The notes: a model not told the origin generated them from the letters alone. A stretch of DNA of 64,000 nt from Methylobacterium sp. (GCA_020253445.1 JADCBP010000001.1:1-64000); one strand, 5' to 3'; shown: positions 43,566 to 52,424, counted from the stretch's first letter. Program-made: numbers and translations.

Positions 43566-45560
43566 TTAACCAGCCGACGTCCGTTTCCGTCTGGCTTGGT
43601 TAATGTTCGCAAGCATCCCGTTCGGCTTCATCTTGTGAACGAGCAAGGGCAGCAGTGAAATGACATCCATGGGTCGGGCAAAAACATAGCCCTGCACGCC
43701 ATCGATTCCATAGGCGCCGAGGGCGGCCAGTTGCTCCTCGGTCTCGATCCCCTCGACAATCACTTCCAGATCGAGATCGCGGGCGATGCCGGTGATGCCA
43801 CGCATCATCGAGCCGCTGCGCTGGGAGGTATCGATGGAGGTGGCGAAGGAGCGGTCGATCTTGACCTTGTCGAGCGGCAAGATCTCCAGATAGCTCAGCG
43901 ACGAATAGCCGGTGCCGAAATCATCCAGCGCCGTGCGCACGCCGATGGCGCGCAGGCGCTCCAGCGTTTCGATGACAAGACCGGAATCGTCGATCAGGAT
44001 CGATTCCGTGATCTCCAGAGTCAGGCGGTGCGGCGCGATGCCGGAACTCTGCAGGCAGGAGCGGGCAATCGAGACGAGATCGAGATCACGACGGAACTGC
44101 TTCGCCGAGAGATTAACGCTTACGCCCACATCGACGGGCCAGCTCGCGGCGGCATGGCAGGCGGTCTGCATCGCCCACGTGCCCATCAACGTGATGAGAC
44201 CGGAAGCCTCGGCGATCGGGATGAACACGCCGGGAGAAATGAAGCCGCGCTCCGGATGCTTCCAGCGCATCAGCGCTTCCACCAGCGTCACGCGGCGGGT
44301 CCTGGGGTTCATGATCGGCTGGTAGGCCAGCGACAATTCGCCATTCTCGATCGCGCGGCGAAGATCCTGCTCGAGCAGGATGCGCTCGTCATATTTCGCG
44401 CCGAGTTCGGCCGAATAGACGCAGACTTGGTTCTTGCCGGATTCCTTCGCCTGATAGAGCGCGAGGTCGGCATGCTTCAGCGCCATTTCCGGCGCCAAAC
44501 CCGCGCCCGTGGCGATGCCGATGCTGGCGCCGGCGCGCAGGCGCACATTGCGGACAAGGAAAGGCAATGTGAGGTCGTTCACGACGTCGGTCGCCAGCGC
44601 CATTGCCATGACAGCATCCATGCGCGGCGTGATGATCAGGAATTCGTCACCGCCGATGCGGGCCACCACGTCATCATCCGTGAAATGGCGCGTGATGCGC
44701 TGCGCGGCTTCCCGCAGCAATTCGTCGCCCATCGTGTGACCGAACATGTCGTTCACATGCTTGAAATTGTCGAGGTCGATCGAGATCAGCAGGAAGGGCT
44801 TGTCGGCCGAATGCCACTTTTCCATCTGCTCCATCAGCGCATAGCGGTTCGCAAGACCGGTCAAGGCGTCGCGCTTCGCGAGCATTTCCAGCTTGCGCAT
44901 GGTCTGCAGGCGGGACACATAGACCTCATGGATGCTCCGGACGCTCGAGAGCGTTGCAAGCAGCGTGAAGCCAACGGCGATGCCGATCAGCAGATAGGCA
45001 AGCTCGCCGCTGAAGATCAGCCCGAAGATGAAGGTGATCGACACCAGCGCCATCTGGATCTGGGTAATGTAGGGGCGCGAGGTGTTGCGGCCGGAAACGC
45101 CGCCCAGATATCCCATGGTCTGCGCCACACCGAGAATCGAGGCCGCCTGATAGGGATGGGCAAAAACGGAATAGGCCCCGAACAGGCCTACCGTGGCGGC
45201 CGTGCTCCAGGCACCCAGCAGCGCCATCCGCTCAAACTGGCGTTGCACCGCCCGATCCTTTAGCCCGCGCGCCTTCTGGTCATAAAGGCGATGGCTGAAC
45301 CAGCGGAAGCCGTTGATCACAAACAGCAGGCAGGCCAGTCCGAGAATGATCGGGTCACCACTCAAGAAATAAGCGCTGAGGATGATGCCGTTGATGATCA
45401 TCATGCCAAGGATGACGGCCGAGGGTGTACCATACAACGCCTCGATCATGCTTGCATAAAAGGAATCGTCATTCTCGGGTGAGGGATTCAGCTGAACCGC
45501 GAACTTCTCGGGCGCATCTGGCATTGCGTTCGATCCTTGCTCGCCTTCCGCTGCGGACAT
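43566..45560 (-). CDS. Membrane GGDEF-EAL c-di-GMP protein
   Basis: The 664-residue protein combines ~6 N-terminal hydrophobic segments (residues ~40-220, MASE-like) with a diguanylate cyclase domain and an EAL phosphodiesterase domain. The cyclase motif RIGGDEFLI (about residue 303) is intact. There is no RxxD inhibitory site five residues before it (TDDD instead), so product inhibition may be absent. The EAL domain has LVEALMRW (about residue 427), NLSAKQFRR, LEITES and DDFGTGYSSLSYL, and VEGIETEEQ, so it looks catalytically complete. It may set c-di-GMP for the motile-sessile choice. It is a single gene with ~850 bp of non-coding sequence upstream. Confidence 0.9.
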   Translation of the reverse strand: MSAAEGEQGSNAMPDAPEKFAVQLNPSPENDDSFYASMIEALYGTPSAVILGMMIINGIILSAYFLSGDPIILGLACLLFVINGFRWFSHRLYDQKARGLKDRAVQRQFERMALLGAWSTAATVGLFGAYSVFAHPYQAASILGVAQTMGYLGGVSGRNTSRPYITQIQMALVSITFIFGLIFSGELAYLLIGIAVGFTLLATLSSVRSIHEVYVSRLQTMRKLEMLAKRDALTGLANRYALMEQMEKWHSADKPFLLISIDLDNFKHVNDMFGHTMGDELLREAAQRITRHFTDDDVVARIGGDEFLIITPRMDAVMAMALATDVVNDLTLPFLVRNVRLRAGASIGIATGAGLAPEMALKHADLALYQAKESGKNQVCVYSAELGAKYDERILLEQDLRRAIENGELSLAYQPIMNPRTRRVTLVEALMRWKHPERGFISPGVFIPIAEASGLITLMGTWAMQTACHAAASWPVDVGVSVNLSAKQFRRDLDLVSIARSCLQSSGIAPHRLTLEITESILIDDSGLVIETLERLRAIGVRTALDDFGTGYSSLSYLEILPLDKVKIDRSFATSIDTSQRSGSMMRGITGIARDLDLEVIVEGIETEEQLAALGAYGIDGVQGYVFARPMDVISLLPLLVHKMKPNGMLANINQARRKRTSAG

Positions 45561-46349
45561 TACGGCCCTCGTTTCTTAACAATTCGTTCCAAGGGGCGGG
45601 GACACATGGTATTCTTCAAAAATAACAGAGCTTTCCCGCTGATTGTCGATGCTGCTTGGGCTGCATCTCGATCAAACACATATCAATCTCTGGTTGTATT
45701 TTTATGAAATTATTCCAGAGTTTCGCGACAGGTGTCGCCAGCCGGCGAAAAATGTAACGGCGGCACCCTTAACCGCTCGGTCGCCTTTTCCCGGGAGATG
45801 TGCATTTGTGCAAAGGCAGGATTAGACCGGATGGCGCATGAGCCATGCAACCGCGCCAGCCAGGCTTCCGGAATTGCCCGTCCACGCGACCGGATGAGGG
45901 CTCCAGACCAGGGAGGAGGAAGCCGGCAGTTCCTTCCGCATGGTTTTCCTTGCGCAGGCTATGGCGGGTCCGGGCACTCCGCCCGGTGAGGCCGGTGACA
46001 TTGATATCATTGAAATCCGCCATCACAGGGACGCCCATTGCGACAGTCGCGGCGAGCAGCGGCGCCGTCTGGATGGTGAGCGAGCGAAAAAGGGGTGAAC
46101 TTCGCGAGGCCCGCCGACCATGAAATTTCCATGAGTTTGGAAAGCCCGGCTTAAGGCTTCATTAAGGGTGTCGGTCTTCTAGTTTTCCGGCCGCCCCATC
46201 CACGGCGCGCGCGACCGATCAACTTCGCGTGATGTGATGCCGAGGTCCAAAACCGGCCTCATTTCGCGCGCACTGAAAAAAAGGGCTTGAGAATTTCGGG
46301 TGACTTTTCGCTCGACGAAGTGTTTCCCGTCGAAGAAAGAGCCGCCACG
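45561..46349. other. Long gap with no supported gene
   Basis: About 790 bp lie between the divergent GGDEF-EAL and OpgC genes. The stretch 45561-45770 is AT-richer (CTTAACAATTC, then TATCAATCTCTGG...) and probably carries the GGDEF-EAL promoter. Several short open frames (for example minus strand 46038-45769, containing MADFNDINVTGLTG) show no recognisable domain and no good ribosome binding site. The 46130-46200 part is again AT-rich, ahead of the OpgC leader. Confidence 0.5.
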
Positions 46350-46376
46350 CCGGACGAAACCTTGCGTTTCGTCCGG
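46350..46376 (+). promoter_or_regulatory. Perfect leader hairpin upstream of opgC-like gene
   Basis: CCGGACGAAAC and GTTTCGTCCGG form an 11-bp perfect inverted repeat with a CTTGC loop, ending 33 bp before the ATG at 46410. There is no U-run, so it is not a terminator. It could be an operator or a structured 5' leader. Confidence 0.5.
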
Positions 46377-46409
46377 TTCGTCCCTTCCGGAAGGAGAAGA
46401 GCCAAGGCC

Positions 46410-47663
46410 ATGAGCGCCGCGCCGACCCCGAAGCTTGAACGCGACAGGCGGATCGATCTGTTCCGCGGTCTCGCGCTGGTGATGATCTTCATCAATCACA
46501 TGCCCGCGACGCCGTGGAGCCTGTTGACCTCGCGCGCCTGGGGCTTCTCGGATGCGGCGGAAGTGTTCGTGCTGCTGGCAGGCCTCGCGGCTGCCCTCGC
46601 CTATCATCGCTATTTCGCGAATGGCACGACGGGCATCGGCCTCGCCACCGTCTTCTCGCGCATGTGGAAGCTCTATCGCACGCACCTGTTCCTCTTCCTG
46701 ATGGTCGGCACGATCTGCGTGATCGGCGCGGAGCGATTCAACGAGCCGAGCCATCTCGAGGCTTTGGGCTTCGACACCTTCCTGCAGAATCCGGGGGCGT
46801 TCCTGGCTCATGTGGTGACCCTGCGCTTCCTGCCGGGCTATCTCGATATCCTGCCGCTCTATGTGCTGCTCCTTGCGCTGGTGCCGGCGCTCTTCCTGCT
46901 GCACCGCCTGCACTGGATTGCCCCGCTCGCGCTCGGCCTGGCGCTGTGGGGTGCGGTTCAGGGCATCGGCTTCAACATCCCGAACAGCCGCACCGCGCGC
47001 GAGTGGACCTTCAACCCCTTCGCCTGGCAGCTGCTCTTCACGATCGGCTTCGTCATCGGGCTCAGGATGCGGTCCGGCCTTGGCCTTGGCCTGCTGGGCC
47101 GCCCCCTTGTCGCACGCGGCATCACCATCGCCGCCGCGCTGTTCACGGTCGCGGCCTTCCTGATCAGCGCCCCGTGGCGCGAGATTCCCGGCTACGAGAA
47201 CGTCTGGCTCGTCGATCCGCTGCGCATTGGCGCGATCTCGAAAACGGATCTCTCCATCATCCGGCTCATCGATGTGCTGGCGAAGTTCTGGCTTGTGATG
47301 GTTCTCATCCAGCCGGATGCGCGCTGGCTCTCCTCTGTCCCGGCCCGGATGACCGCGCTGATGGGCAAGCACTCGCTGGAAGTCTTCGCTCTCGGCACCA
47401 TCGGCAGCATCGCCGGCGGCATCGTGATCGTCGTGAATGGCTACCATCCGGCGATCATCGCCGCAGCCGTGCTGACAGGCACCGCGCTGATGATCGGCAT
47501 GGGCGCCTTCATGGAATGGCGCGGCGGCGCGACGGCGTCCTCGCGCAAGCCCAGGGTCGAGGCGGCACCTGGCTCCGCCCCTGCCCTGCCGCCCACGCCC
47601 GAGCGGCGCGCCGAACCGGTTTCCTCGCGCTCCACGCTGCTTGCGCTTGATCCGCGCGTGTGA
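46410..47663 (+). CDS. OpgC-family membrane acyltransferase
   Basis: The ~417-residue polytopic inner-membrane protein resembles OpgC, which succinylates periplasmic glucans. It opens RDRRIDLFRGLALVMIFINHMPATPW, the hallmark of this acyltransferase-3-related family (R-D-LFRG...INH). About ten hydrophobic helices follow, with HRYF..., FLPGYLDILPLYVLLLA and NPFAWQLLFTIGFVIG in order. The C-terminus has an Ala/Pro-rich cytoplasmic tail. ATG 46410 is preferred; AAGGAG lies ~14 bp upstream and AAGGCC immediately before. The stop overlaps the next gene by 4 bp (GTGA). Donor and acceptor are inferred from the family. Confidence 0.85.
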   Translation: MSAAPTPKLERDRRIDLFRGLALVMIFINHMPATPWSLLTSRAWGFSDAAEVFVLLAGLAAALAYHRYFANGTTGIGLATVFSRMWKLYRTHLFLFLMVGTICVIGAERFNEPSHLEALGFDTFLQNPGAFLAHVVTLRFLPGYLDILPLYVLLLALVPALFLLHRLHWIAPLALGLALWGAVQGIGFNIPNSRTAREWTFNPFAWQLLFTIGFVIGLRMRSGLGLGLLGRPLVARGITIAAALFTVAAFLISAPWREIPGYENVWLVDPLRIGAISKTDLSIIRLIDVLAKFWLVMVLIQPDARWLSSVPARMTALMGKHSLEVFALGTIGSIAGGIVIVVNGYHPAIIAAAVLTGTALMIGMGAFMEWRGGATASSRKPRVEAAPGSAPALPPTPERRAEPVSSRSTLLALDPRV

Positions 47664-48748
47664 AACCTTCCAGGGCCAAGATGGTGAGATTCAAACGCCT
47701 GAGCCCTTCGAAATCGCTGCTGTCCGTGCTCCTGGCCGGCAGCATGAGCCTTTTCGGTCTTGCAACCGCGCTTTCCCAGTCGCTGCCGCCCCCGGCGACC
47801 CCCACAGCCTTGCCGAGCGTGTCGAAGAAGGTCGAACTCCTTCCGGTGACCGAAATCGAACTGATGGCCAACAGCCAGCCGAGCGCGCTCGCGCTCGACG
47901 CGCGCGATGGCTCCCTCTGGTTTGCCGCGCCTCCGCTCGGCGCGCTGGGGCGCATCGATGCCGAAACGCAGAAGGTCACCTATCTCTATCTCGGCAAACG
48001 CGCGAAACCCTTCGGTCTCGCCTTCTCGCCGGATGGCGCGCTTTACGCCACCGACAAGACCCTCAACGTCCTCCACCGCATCGATGGCACGACGGGCGAA
48101 CTTACCCGCATTGCGATGCCGTCAGACCTGCCGACCATGGATCTGTCCGGCCTGCGCTCCGATGGCCTGGGCCGGATCTGGTTTGCGGGCTCGGCCGGCT
48201 GGCTCGGCAGGTTCGATCCGCAGAACGGCGCGGTCGAGGTCTCCTCGCACGATGACCTGCAAGGCATGGGGCTGAATGCGCCGGGCGAAGGCGGTTCCAT
48301 CTGGTTCAGCGCGTGGAAGGCCGGCCGGATGATCCGCCTTGACCCGCAACGTGGCCGCTTCGACTCTACCGCCCTGCCGGAGAGTTTCCGGGGGGCGCGG
48401 GGGCTCGCAACGGGGCCAAAGGGCGAGCTCTGGGTGTCCTCCGCCAAGACCAATGCCATTGCCCGCTCGGCGGGTCGCGGCGCATGGCACATCATCGCGC
48501 TGCCCTGGCCCGAGAGCCAGCCGCAAGCGCTGCTCGCGCGGCCCGACGGCACGTTGATCATCGCCGATGGCGGACGTCGCATGCTGTTGCGCTATCGCCC
48601 GGACACGAATGTTTTCGAGGAGATGGCCCTGCTGGGCGAAGGCGGCATCATCCGCGCGATGATCGAGACGCGCAGCGGCATCGCCTTTGCCGATTCCGGA
48701 GGCGACGACATTCGGCTCGTGCCCGACCGGCGGCCGGCCGAGAATTGA
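47660..48748 (+). CDS. Exported beta-propeller (streptogramin lyase-like) protein
   Basis: The 362-residue protein has an N-terminal signal-anchor or signal peptide (SLLSVLLAGSMSLFGLATALSQ). It then has repeated propeller blades of the Vgb/SMP-30 type: LALDARDGSLWFAAPPLGALGRID, FGLAFSPDGALYATDKTLNVLHRID, LRSDGLGRIWFAGSAGWLGRFD and GLATGPKGELWVSSAKTNAIAR. The GTG start overlaps the opgC-like stop by 4 bases, so the two are translationally coupled. Related propellers in this context may bind or cleave glycans, but no catalytic residues can be assigned. It is convergent with the SGNH hydrolase gene. Confidence 0.8.
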   Translation: MKPSRAKMVRFKRLSPSKSLLSVLLAGSMSLFGLATALSQSLPPPATPTALPSVSKKVELLPVTEIELMANSQPSALALDARDGSLWFAAPPLGALGRIDAETQKVTYLYLGKRAKPFGLAFSPDGALYATDKTLNVLHRIDGTTGELTRIAMPSDLPTMDLSGLRSDGLGRIWFAGSAGWLGRFDPQNGAVEVSSHDDLQGMGLNAPGEGGSIWFSAWKAGRMIRLDPQRGRFDSTALPESFRGARGLATGPKGELWVSSAKTNAIARSAGRGAWHIIALPWPESQPQALLARPDGTLIIADGGRRMLLRYRPDTNVFEEMALLGEGGIIRAMIETRSGIAFADSGGDDIRLVPDRRPAEN

Positions 48749-48793
48749 TCGAGAACTGATTCCGGGAACGGACCCCTCGATCTGTTCGCGGAT

Positions 48794-49612
48794 CTATTCA
48801 CGCGGGCGGGAAGCGGCGAGCCGCATGAGGCTCGACTTGGCAATCTGCTGCGCGAGCAGGGTGCCGGTGCAGAGATGGCCGAAAGCGGTCATGTGCAGGC
48901 CATCGCTCATCACCAGGTCGTCCATCCCTGCGGCTTGCGTGGAAACGAGGTTTTTCATGATCTCGTAGCGGTGGAAGTGCAGCACGCCCTCGGCACGCGC
49001 GGCCTCGGCAATCGCGGCCTGCATCACCGGCGTATCCTTGTCGCGATCGACCATCGGCGCGACCTGGAGATCCATCAGAACCACAGGTATGCGGCGATCC
49101 CTGAGGCGCTGCAGCGCCACGCGCATATCGGCAATGGCGCTCTCGACCCCGTCCATGGAGAGGACATCATTCACGCCCAACTGCCAGATCACGAGATCCG
49201 GCTTCTCGGCGATGACATCGCGATCCAGCCGCGCGAGCATGTGGGCGATGGTCTCGCCACCCTTGCCGCGATTGAGGATCTCGACGGGGTTCAGCACCTC
49301 GCGGGCGAGCACGCGCTCCAGCACGGCGGGGTAGATGTCCTTCTTGGAGAGATTGGGCGTGCCCTCGGTGGAGGAAGAGCCCAAAGCGACAATGCGGATG
49401 GGCTCACCCGCCTCAAGCCGCGATTCCAGATTGGGCAGCGGCTTTTCCGTGCCGGCGACATGACGGGCCTTGTTGCAGCGCGGTTCACCAGCCAGAGCCG
49501 AAGCCGAAAGCACCAGCGTGAGGCCAAGCCCCGCCAGGGTCGCCATACCCGTTTTCCGCACCTTCCCGAGTTCCCGGTTCGCATGAGCGGTGACAGCAGG
49601 CTTTCCTTGCAT
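48794..49612 (-). CDS. Exported SGNH/GDSL hydrolase
   Basis: The 272-residue esterase/lipase-like protein has a signal peptide (MATLAGLGLTLVLSASALAGEPR after a basic N-region). The SGNH blocks are visible: IVALGSSSTEG (Ser nucleophile, block I), NRGKGGETIAHML (Gly, block II), WQLGVNDVLS (Asn, block III) and MSDGLHMTAFGH (Asp-His, block V). ATG 49612 is chosen because GAGGAG lies six bases upstream; longer frames begin at 49753. It may deacylate a cell-envelope glycan or lipid. It is transcribed toward the OpgC/propeller pair, sharing the local envelope theme. Confidence 0.88.
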   Translation of the reverse strand: MQGKPAVTAHANRELGKVRKTGMATLAGLGLTLVLSASALAGEPRCNKARHVAGTEKPLPNLESRLEAGEPIRIVALGSSSTEGTPNLSKKDIYPAVLERVLAREVLNPVEILNRGKGGETIAHMLARLDRDVIAEKPDLVIWQLGVNDVLSMDGVESAIADMRVALQRLRDRRIPVVLMDLQVAPMVDRDKDTPVMQAAIAEAARAEGVLHFHRYEIMKNLVSTQAAGMDDLVMSDGLHMTAFGHLCTGTLLAQQIAKSSLMRLAASRPRE

Positions 49613-49689
49613 GCATGGCTCCTCGTCGTTCCACGCAGAACGAGATACGGCAACCCGCTCAACCATGCCAGCATAAATGTTAATCGGCG

Positions 49690-50538
49690 TTAACGCCCAT
49701 GTGCGCTGGCCCTGCTGATCTCGGTAAGGAGGCCAAAAGCATCCTCCAGCCAACTGGGGTCGAAATCATGCCCGCCCGCATGCAGGCAGAAATCAAGATA
49801 GGCCCCACGCTCGCAGCCCGTCGCGCGACGACAGCTGAGCGCACCAAGCGTGGTGGAGACATCCTCCTCGGCCGGGCGGCAGGCACCGAGTTTTCGCGCG
49901 AGATCGATGGCATGGCGAATGCGCCCCTGGTGGAACTTGCCGCCGCGCACGGGCCGCCCCTCCAGCGGGAAGGTGACATCGCCGAGGCCGTGGATGTGGC
50001 GGATCGCCCGCAAACCCGCCGGGCAGCTTTCCGGCTCCGGCCGCCAGAAAGCGCCGGAGACTGGAAGGTGAAAGCGGAACAGGCCGGGACGCGCGCAGGC
50101 GATCGCCCAGACCATCGAGGCTCCCTGACTGAAGCCGGAAGCCCAGAGCCGGTTCTCATCCAGCGGCAAACGCTGGCGCAAATCCGCGAGCAGGCTCTCT
50201 GCGAAAGCGACATCGTCGCGCAGTTGCGAGGGGGAGCCGGGATGCGACCAGGTCTGCCCCTCCCCTTGCGGCACGACGAGCGCGAAACCGAGCCGACCCG
50301 CGATCTCCCGCAGGTCCTCGCGCGCGATCACATCGGCGGCGATTTCGCGAAACCCGTGGAAATGCACGAGCACGGGCAGTGGATCGCGCCCGTTCCAGCC
50401 CAGCGGGGTTTCCGCGAAATAGAAGCCGTTGGAGAGGCTGCAGCGCCCGCCCTCACCATCGCAAAGCGGCGAGGCTCCGGCCGATCCAGCAGCCAGAAAC
50501 AGCGCCAACAACAGAAGGAAAGCCCGAAGCCCCCGCAT
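49690..50538 (-). CDS. Exported alpha/beta-hydrolase, PHB depolymerase (LpqC)-like
   Basis: The ~282-residue esterase has a signal peptide (MRGLRAFLLLLALFLAAGSAGASPL) and the poly(3-hydroxybutyrate) depolymerase-like fold. LPVLVHFHGFRE forms the oxyanion segment, LWASGFSQGASMVWAIACARPGLF contains the nucleophile elbow G-F-S-Q-G, and HAGGHDFDPSW near the C-terminus carries the likely catalytic His. ATG 50538 starts the signal peptide; ATG 50559 is slightly upstream. It lies 77 bp upstream of the SGNH gene on the same strand and may be cotranscribed with it. The natural substrate is uncertain; feruloyl-esterase-like activity is an alternative. Confidence 0.82.
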   Translation of the reverse strand: MRGLRAFLLLLALFLAAGSAGASPLCDGEGGRCSLSNGFYFAETPLGWNGRDPLPVLVHFHGFREIAADVIAREDLREIAGRLGFALVVPQGEGQTWSHPGSPSQLRDDVAFAESLLADLRQRLPLDENRLWASGFSQGASMVWAIACARPGLFRFHLPVSGAFWRPEPESCPAGLRAIRHIHGLGDVTFPLEGRPVRGGKFHQGRIRHAIDLARKLGACRPAEEDVSTTLGALSCRRATGCERGAYLDFCLHAGGHDFDPSWLEDAFGLLTEISRASAHGR

Positions 50539-50612
50539 GCGAGGTGAAGATTGGCACATCTCCGCCTCGCCTGTCGATCACGCTTCGGCGAGCGATGCCG
50601 ATACCCCCGCCG

Positions 50613-51278
50613 TCAGATGGCCGTCGCTGCCGGTGCGCGCGAAGCATCCTTCGGTGCCACATAACGCGCAGGCACGGATAGCGCGAAGGTCGCTATCTGC
50701 CGAAGGGATTCCACCGGCTTGCCATCGCGGGCACCGATCGACATGCCTTGAACAACGCTCACGAGAAAATCCGTGAGCGCCGCGACGGGCGTATCCGGAA
50801 TGAATTCACCCGACCGGACGCCCGCCTCGAGTTCTGCCCGAATCACCTCCGCAAAGGCTTTCCGCCGGATGACCAGCATGTTCACGGCTTCTGCATTTTC
50901 ATTGGAGCAGGAATGCGCGGCCGCGCAGAGAAAGCAGCCGAGCGGCCCGCCCGGTGCGACGAAATTCGTGGCGAAAAGTCCGAACATCGCCTCCAGCCGG
51001 CCGAGAGACGAGCGGATACCCGGCAGCACCTTGTCCCTCTGCTTGGCGAAATCCGCGAGGTAGAGATCGGCGGCTTCGCCGAGCAGCCCAAGCTTGGAGC
51101 CGAAGGCCGAATAGAGGCTCGATCTGCGAATTCCCATCGCGTCCTCGAGCTGCGAGAGCGACATCGCTTCAAAGCCATGCTGCCAGATGAGGCGCTGCGC
51201 CGAACGGACGGCCATCTCTCGGTCGAAGGCGCGCGGGCGACCACGCGGGCGGGCTGTCATTCGCGGGCGGGCTGTCAT
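50613..51278 (-). CDS. TetR/AcrR-family regulator
   Basis: The 221-residue repressor-type protein has an N-terminal HTH (AQRLIWQHGFEAMSLSQLEDAMGIRRSSLYSAFGSKLGLL) and a C-terminal ligand domain (GCFLCAAAHSC..., LTDFLVSVVQGMSIGARDGK). The N-terminus reads MTARPRMTARPRGRPRAFDRE: an 18-bp tandem duplication repeats the start codon and next five codons, so translation can begin at 51278 or 51260. It is divergent from the Tat-exported MBL gene with matching operator-like sequences between them, so local control of both is likely. Confidence 0.88.
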   Translation of the reverse strand: MTARPRMTARPRGRPRAFDREMAVRSAQRLIWQHGFEAMSLSQLEDAMGIRRSSLYSAFGSKLGLLGEAADLYLADFAKQRDKVLPGIRSSLGRLEAMFGLFATNFVAPGGPLGCFLCAAAHSCSNENAEAVNMLVIRRKAFAEVIRAELEAGVRSGEFIPDTPVAALTDFLVSVVQGMSIGARDGKPVESLRQIATFALSVPARYVAPKDASRAPAATAI

Positions 51279-51279
51279 T

Positions 51280-51352
51280 TTTGTACCGATCCGATCATAA
51301 TTCTTGACAGGGCGTTCGGCTGCCTGATATTTGTTCCGATCAGAACATAATC
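51280..51352. promoter_or_regulatory. Divergent TetR operator pair and promoter
   Basis: Two related 24-bp segments, TTTGTACCGATCCGATCATA (from 51280) and TTTGTTCCGATCAGAACATA (from 51330), flank a sigma-70-like promoter. Its -35 is TTGACA (51304-51309) and its -10-like ATATTT starts at 51327. The second segment contains the palindrome TGTTC-N6-GAACA. It overlaps the -10, so a TetR dimer there would block transcription of the MBL gene. Confidence 0.6.
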
Positions 51353-51416
51353 ATTCCGGCGGCTTTTGTCACCTTTTGAATGTGTTCGATGTCGCACTCC
51401 TGAAAGGATCAGCCCC

Positions 51417-52376
51417 ATGATCTCGCGCCGCTCCCTGCTTGCCTCCTCCCTTGCCGCCGCCTCGCTGGGCGCGACCGGCCTCCCCGCTCTTGCCAAAGCG
51501 CCGCTCTCCGGTCGGCAGGTGCCTGGCGTCTTTCGCCAGAAGATCGGGTCGATCGAGATCACCGCGCTGAGCGACGGGTTCGGACCGATCGGCATCGAGG
51601 CCTTCACGAATCTCGATCCGGCGGAAGCCCAACGAATGCTCGCGGCGGCCGGCGAGAAGGCGATGGCGCCCACGGCCATCAACGCCTTCGTGGTGAATAC
51701 CGGCGCAAAGACCTATCTCGTTGATACCGGCATGGGTTCGAACAAGGCTTTCGGGCCCTCGCTGGGCCGCATGCGCGCCAATCTCGCCGCTGCCGGCATC
51801 GAGCCGGGCCAGATTGATGCGGTGATCCTCACCCATGCCCATCCCGACCATGCCGAAGGGCTGATCACCTCGGAAGGCAAGGCGCGCTTCCGCAATGCCG
51901 AGGTGATCCTCCACGAGGCGGAAGCCAATTTCTGGCTCGACGAAGGCATCTTTTCCCGCGCACCGGAGGCCGCGAAACCGTTCTTCCTCTCCGCCCGCAA
52001 CGCGCTGAAGCCCTATGCCAACCGCACCCGCAAGGTGAAGGACGGAGAGGTGGCGCCTGGCCTGACGCTGCAGCTCGCCGCCGGACACACGCCGGGCCAC
52101 GCCGTGATCCGCGTCTCCTCCGGCAAGGATCAGCTGCTGATCGCGGGCGATACGCTGCATAACGCCCTGTTCCACACGCTGCGGCCGGAGACGACCTTCG
52201 CCTTCGATTCGGATGGGAAGCAGGCGGCGGAGACGCGCAAGAAGATCTTCGACATGGTCGCGACCGACGGCATCCCGATTGCCGCGACCCATGTGCCCTT
52301 CCCCGGCTTCGGGCGCATCGTCCGTGATGGTCAGGCCTATCGCTACGTGCCGGCGCAGTGGGGCGACCTTGCCTGA
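51417..52376 (+). CDS. Tat-exported metallo-beta-lactamase-fold hydrolase
   Basis: The 319-residue protein starts with a twin-arginine signal (MISRRSLLASSLAAASLGATGLPALAKA). Its complete zinc motif is LTHAHPDHAEG, followed by VILHEAEANFWLD, AGHTPGHAVIRVSSG and ADTLHN-type segments, so the dinuclear site looks functional, unlike the MBL protein at 41419. ATG 51417 has AAAGGA upstream. It is divergent from the TetR gene and likely its regulatory target. It may belong to the quorum-quenching-lactonase-like or arylsulfatase-like MBL group; the exact substrate is unknown. Confidence 0.87.
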   Translation: MISRRSLLASSLAAASLGATGLPALAKAPLSGRQVPGVFRQKIGSIEITALSDGFGPIGIEAFTNLDPAEAQRMLAAAGEKAMAPTAINAFVVNTGAKTYLVDTGMGSNKAFGPSLGRMRANLAAAGIEPGQIDAVILTHAHPDHAEGLITSEGKARFRNAEVILHEAEANFWLDEGIFSRAPEAAKPFFLSARNALKPYANRTRKVKDGEVAPGLTLQLAAGHTPGHAVIRVSSGKDQLLIAGDTLHNALFHTLRPETTFAFDSDGKQAAETRKKIFDMVATDGIPIAATHVPFPGFGRIVRDGQAYRYVPAQWGDLA

Positions 52377-52392
52377 TCGCTTCGGGGCAAAC

Positions 52393-52424
52393 GAAAAAGG
52401 GCCCGCCTTCGATGAGGCGGGCCC
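52393..52424 (-). terminator. Intrinsic terminator between convergent MBL and mmsA genes
   Basis: GGGCCCGCCT and AGGCGGGCCC form a perfect 10-bp stem with loop TCGATG. On the minus strand the hairpin is followed by TTTTT. It therefore ends the mmsA-side transcript; on the plus strand only GAAAG follows, so termination of the MBL gene would be weaker. Confidence 0.85.

Noticed and set aside
45769-46038. Minus-strand frame containing MADFNDINVTGLTG
   Set aside because: No ribosome binding site, no homology I recognise and poor coding character after the first 15 residues.
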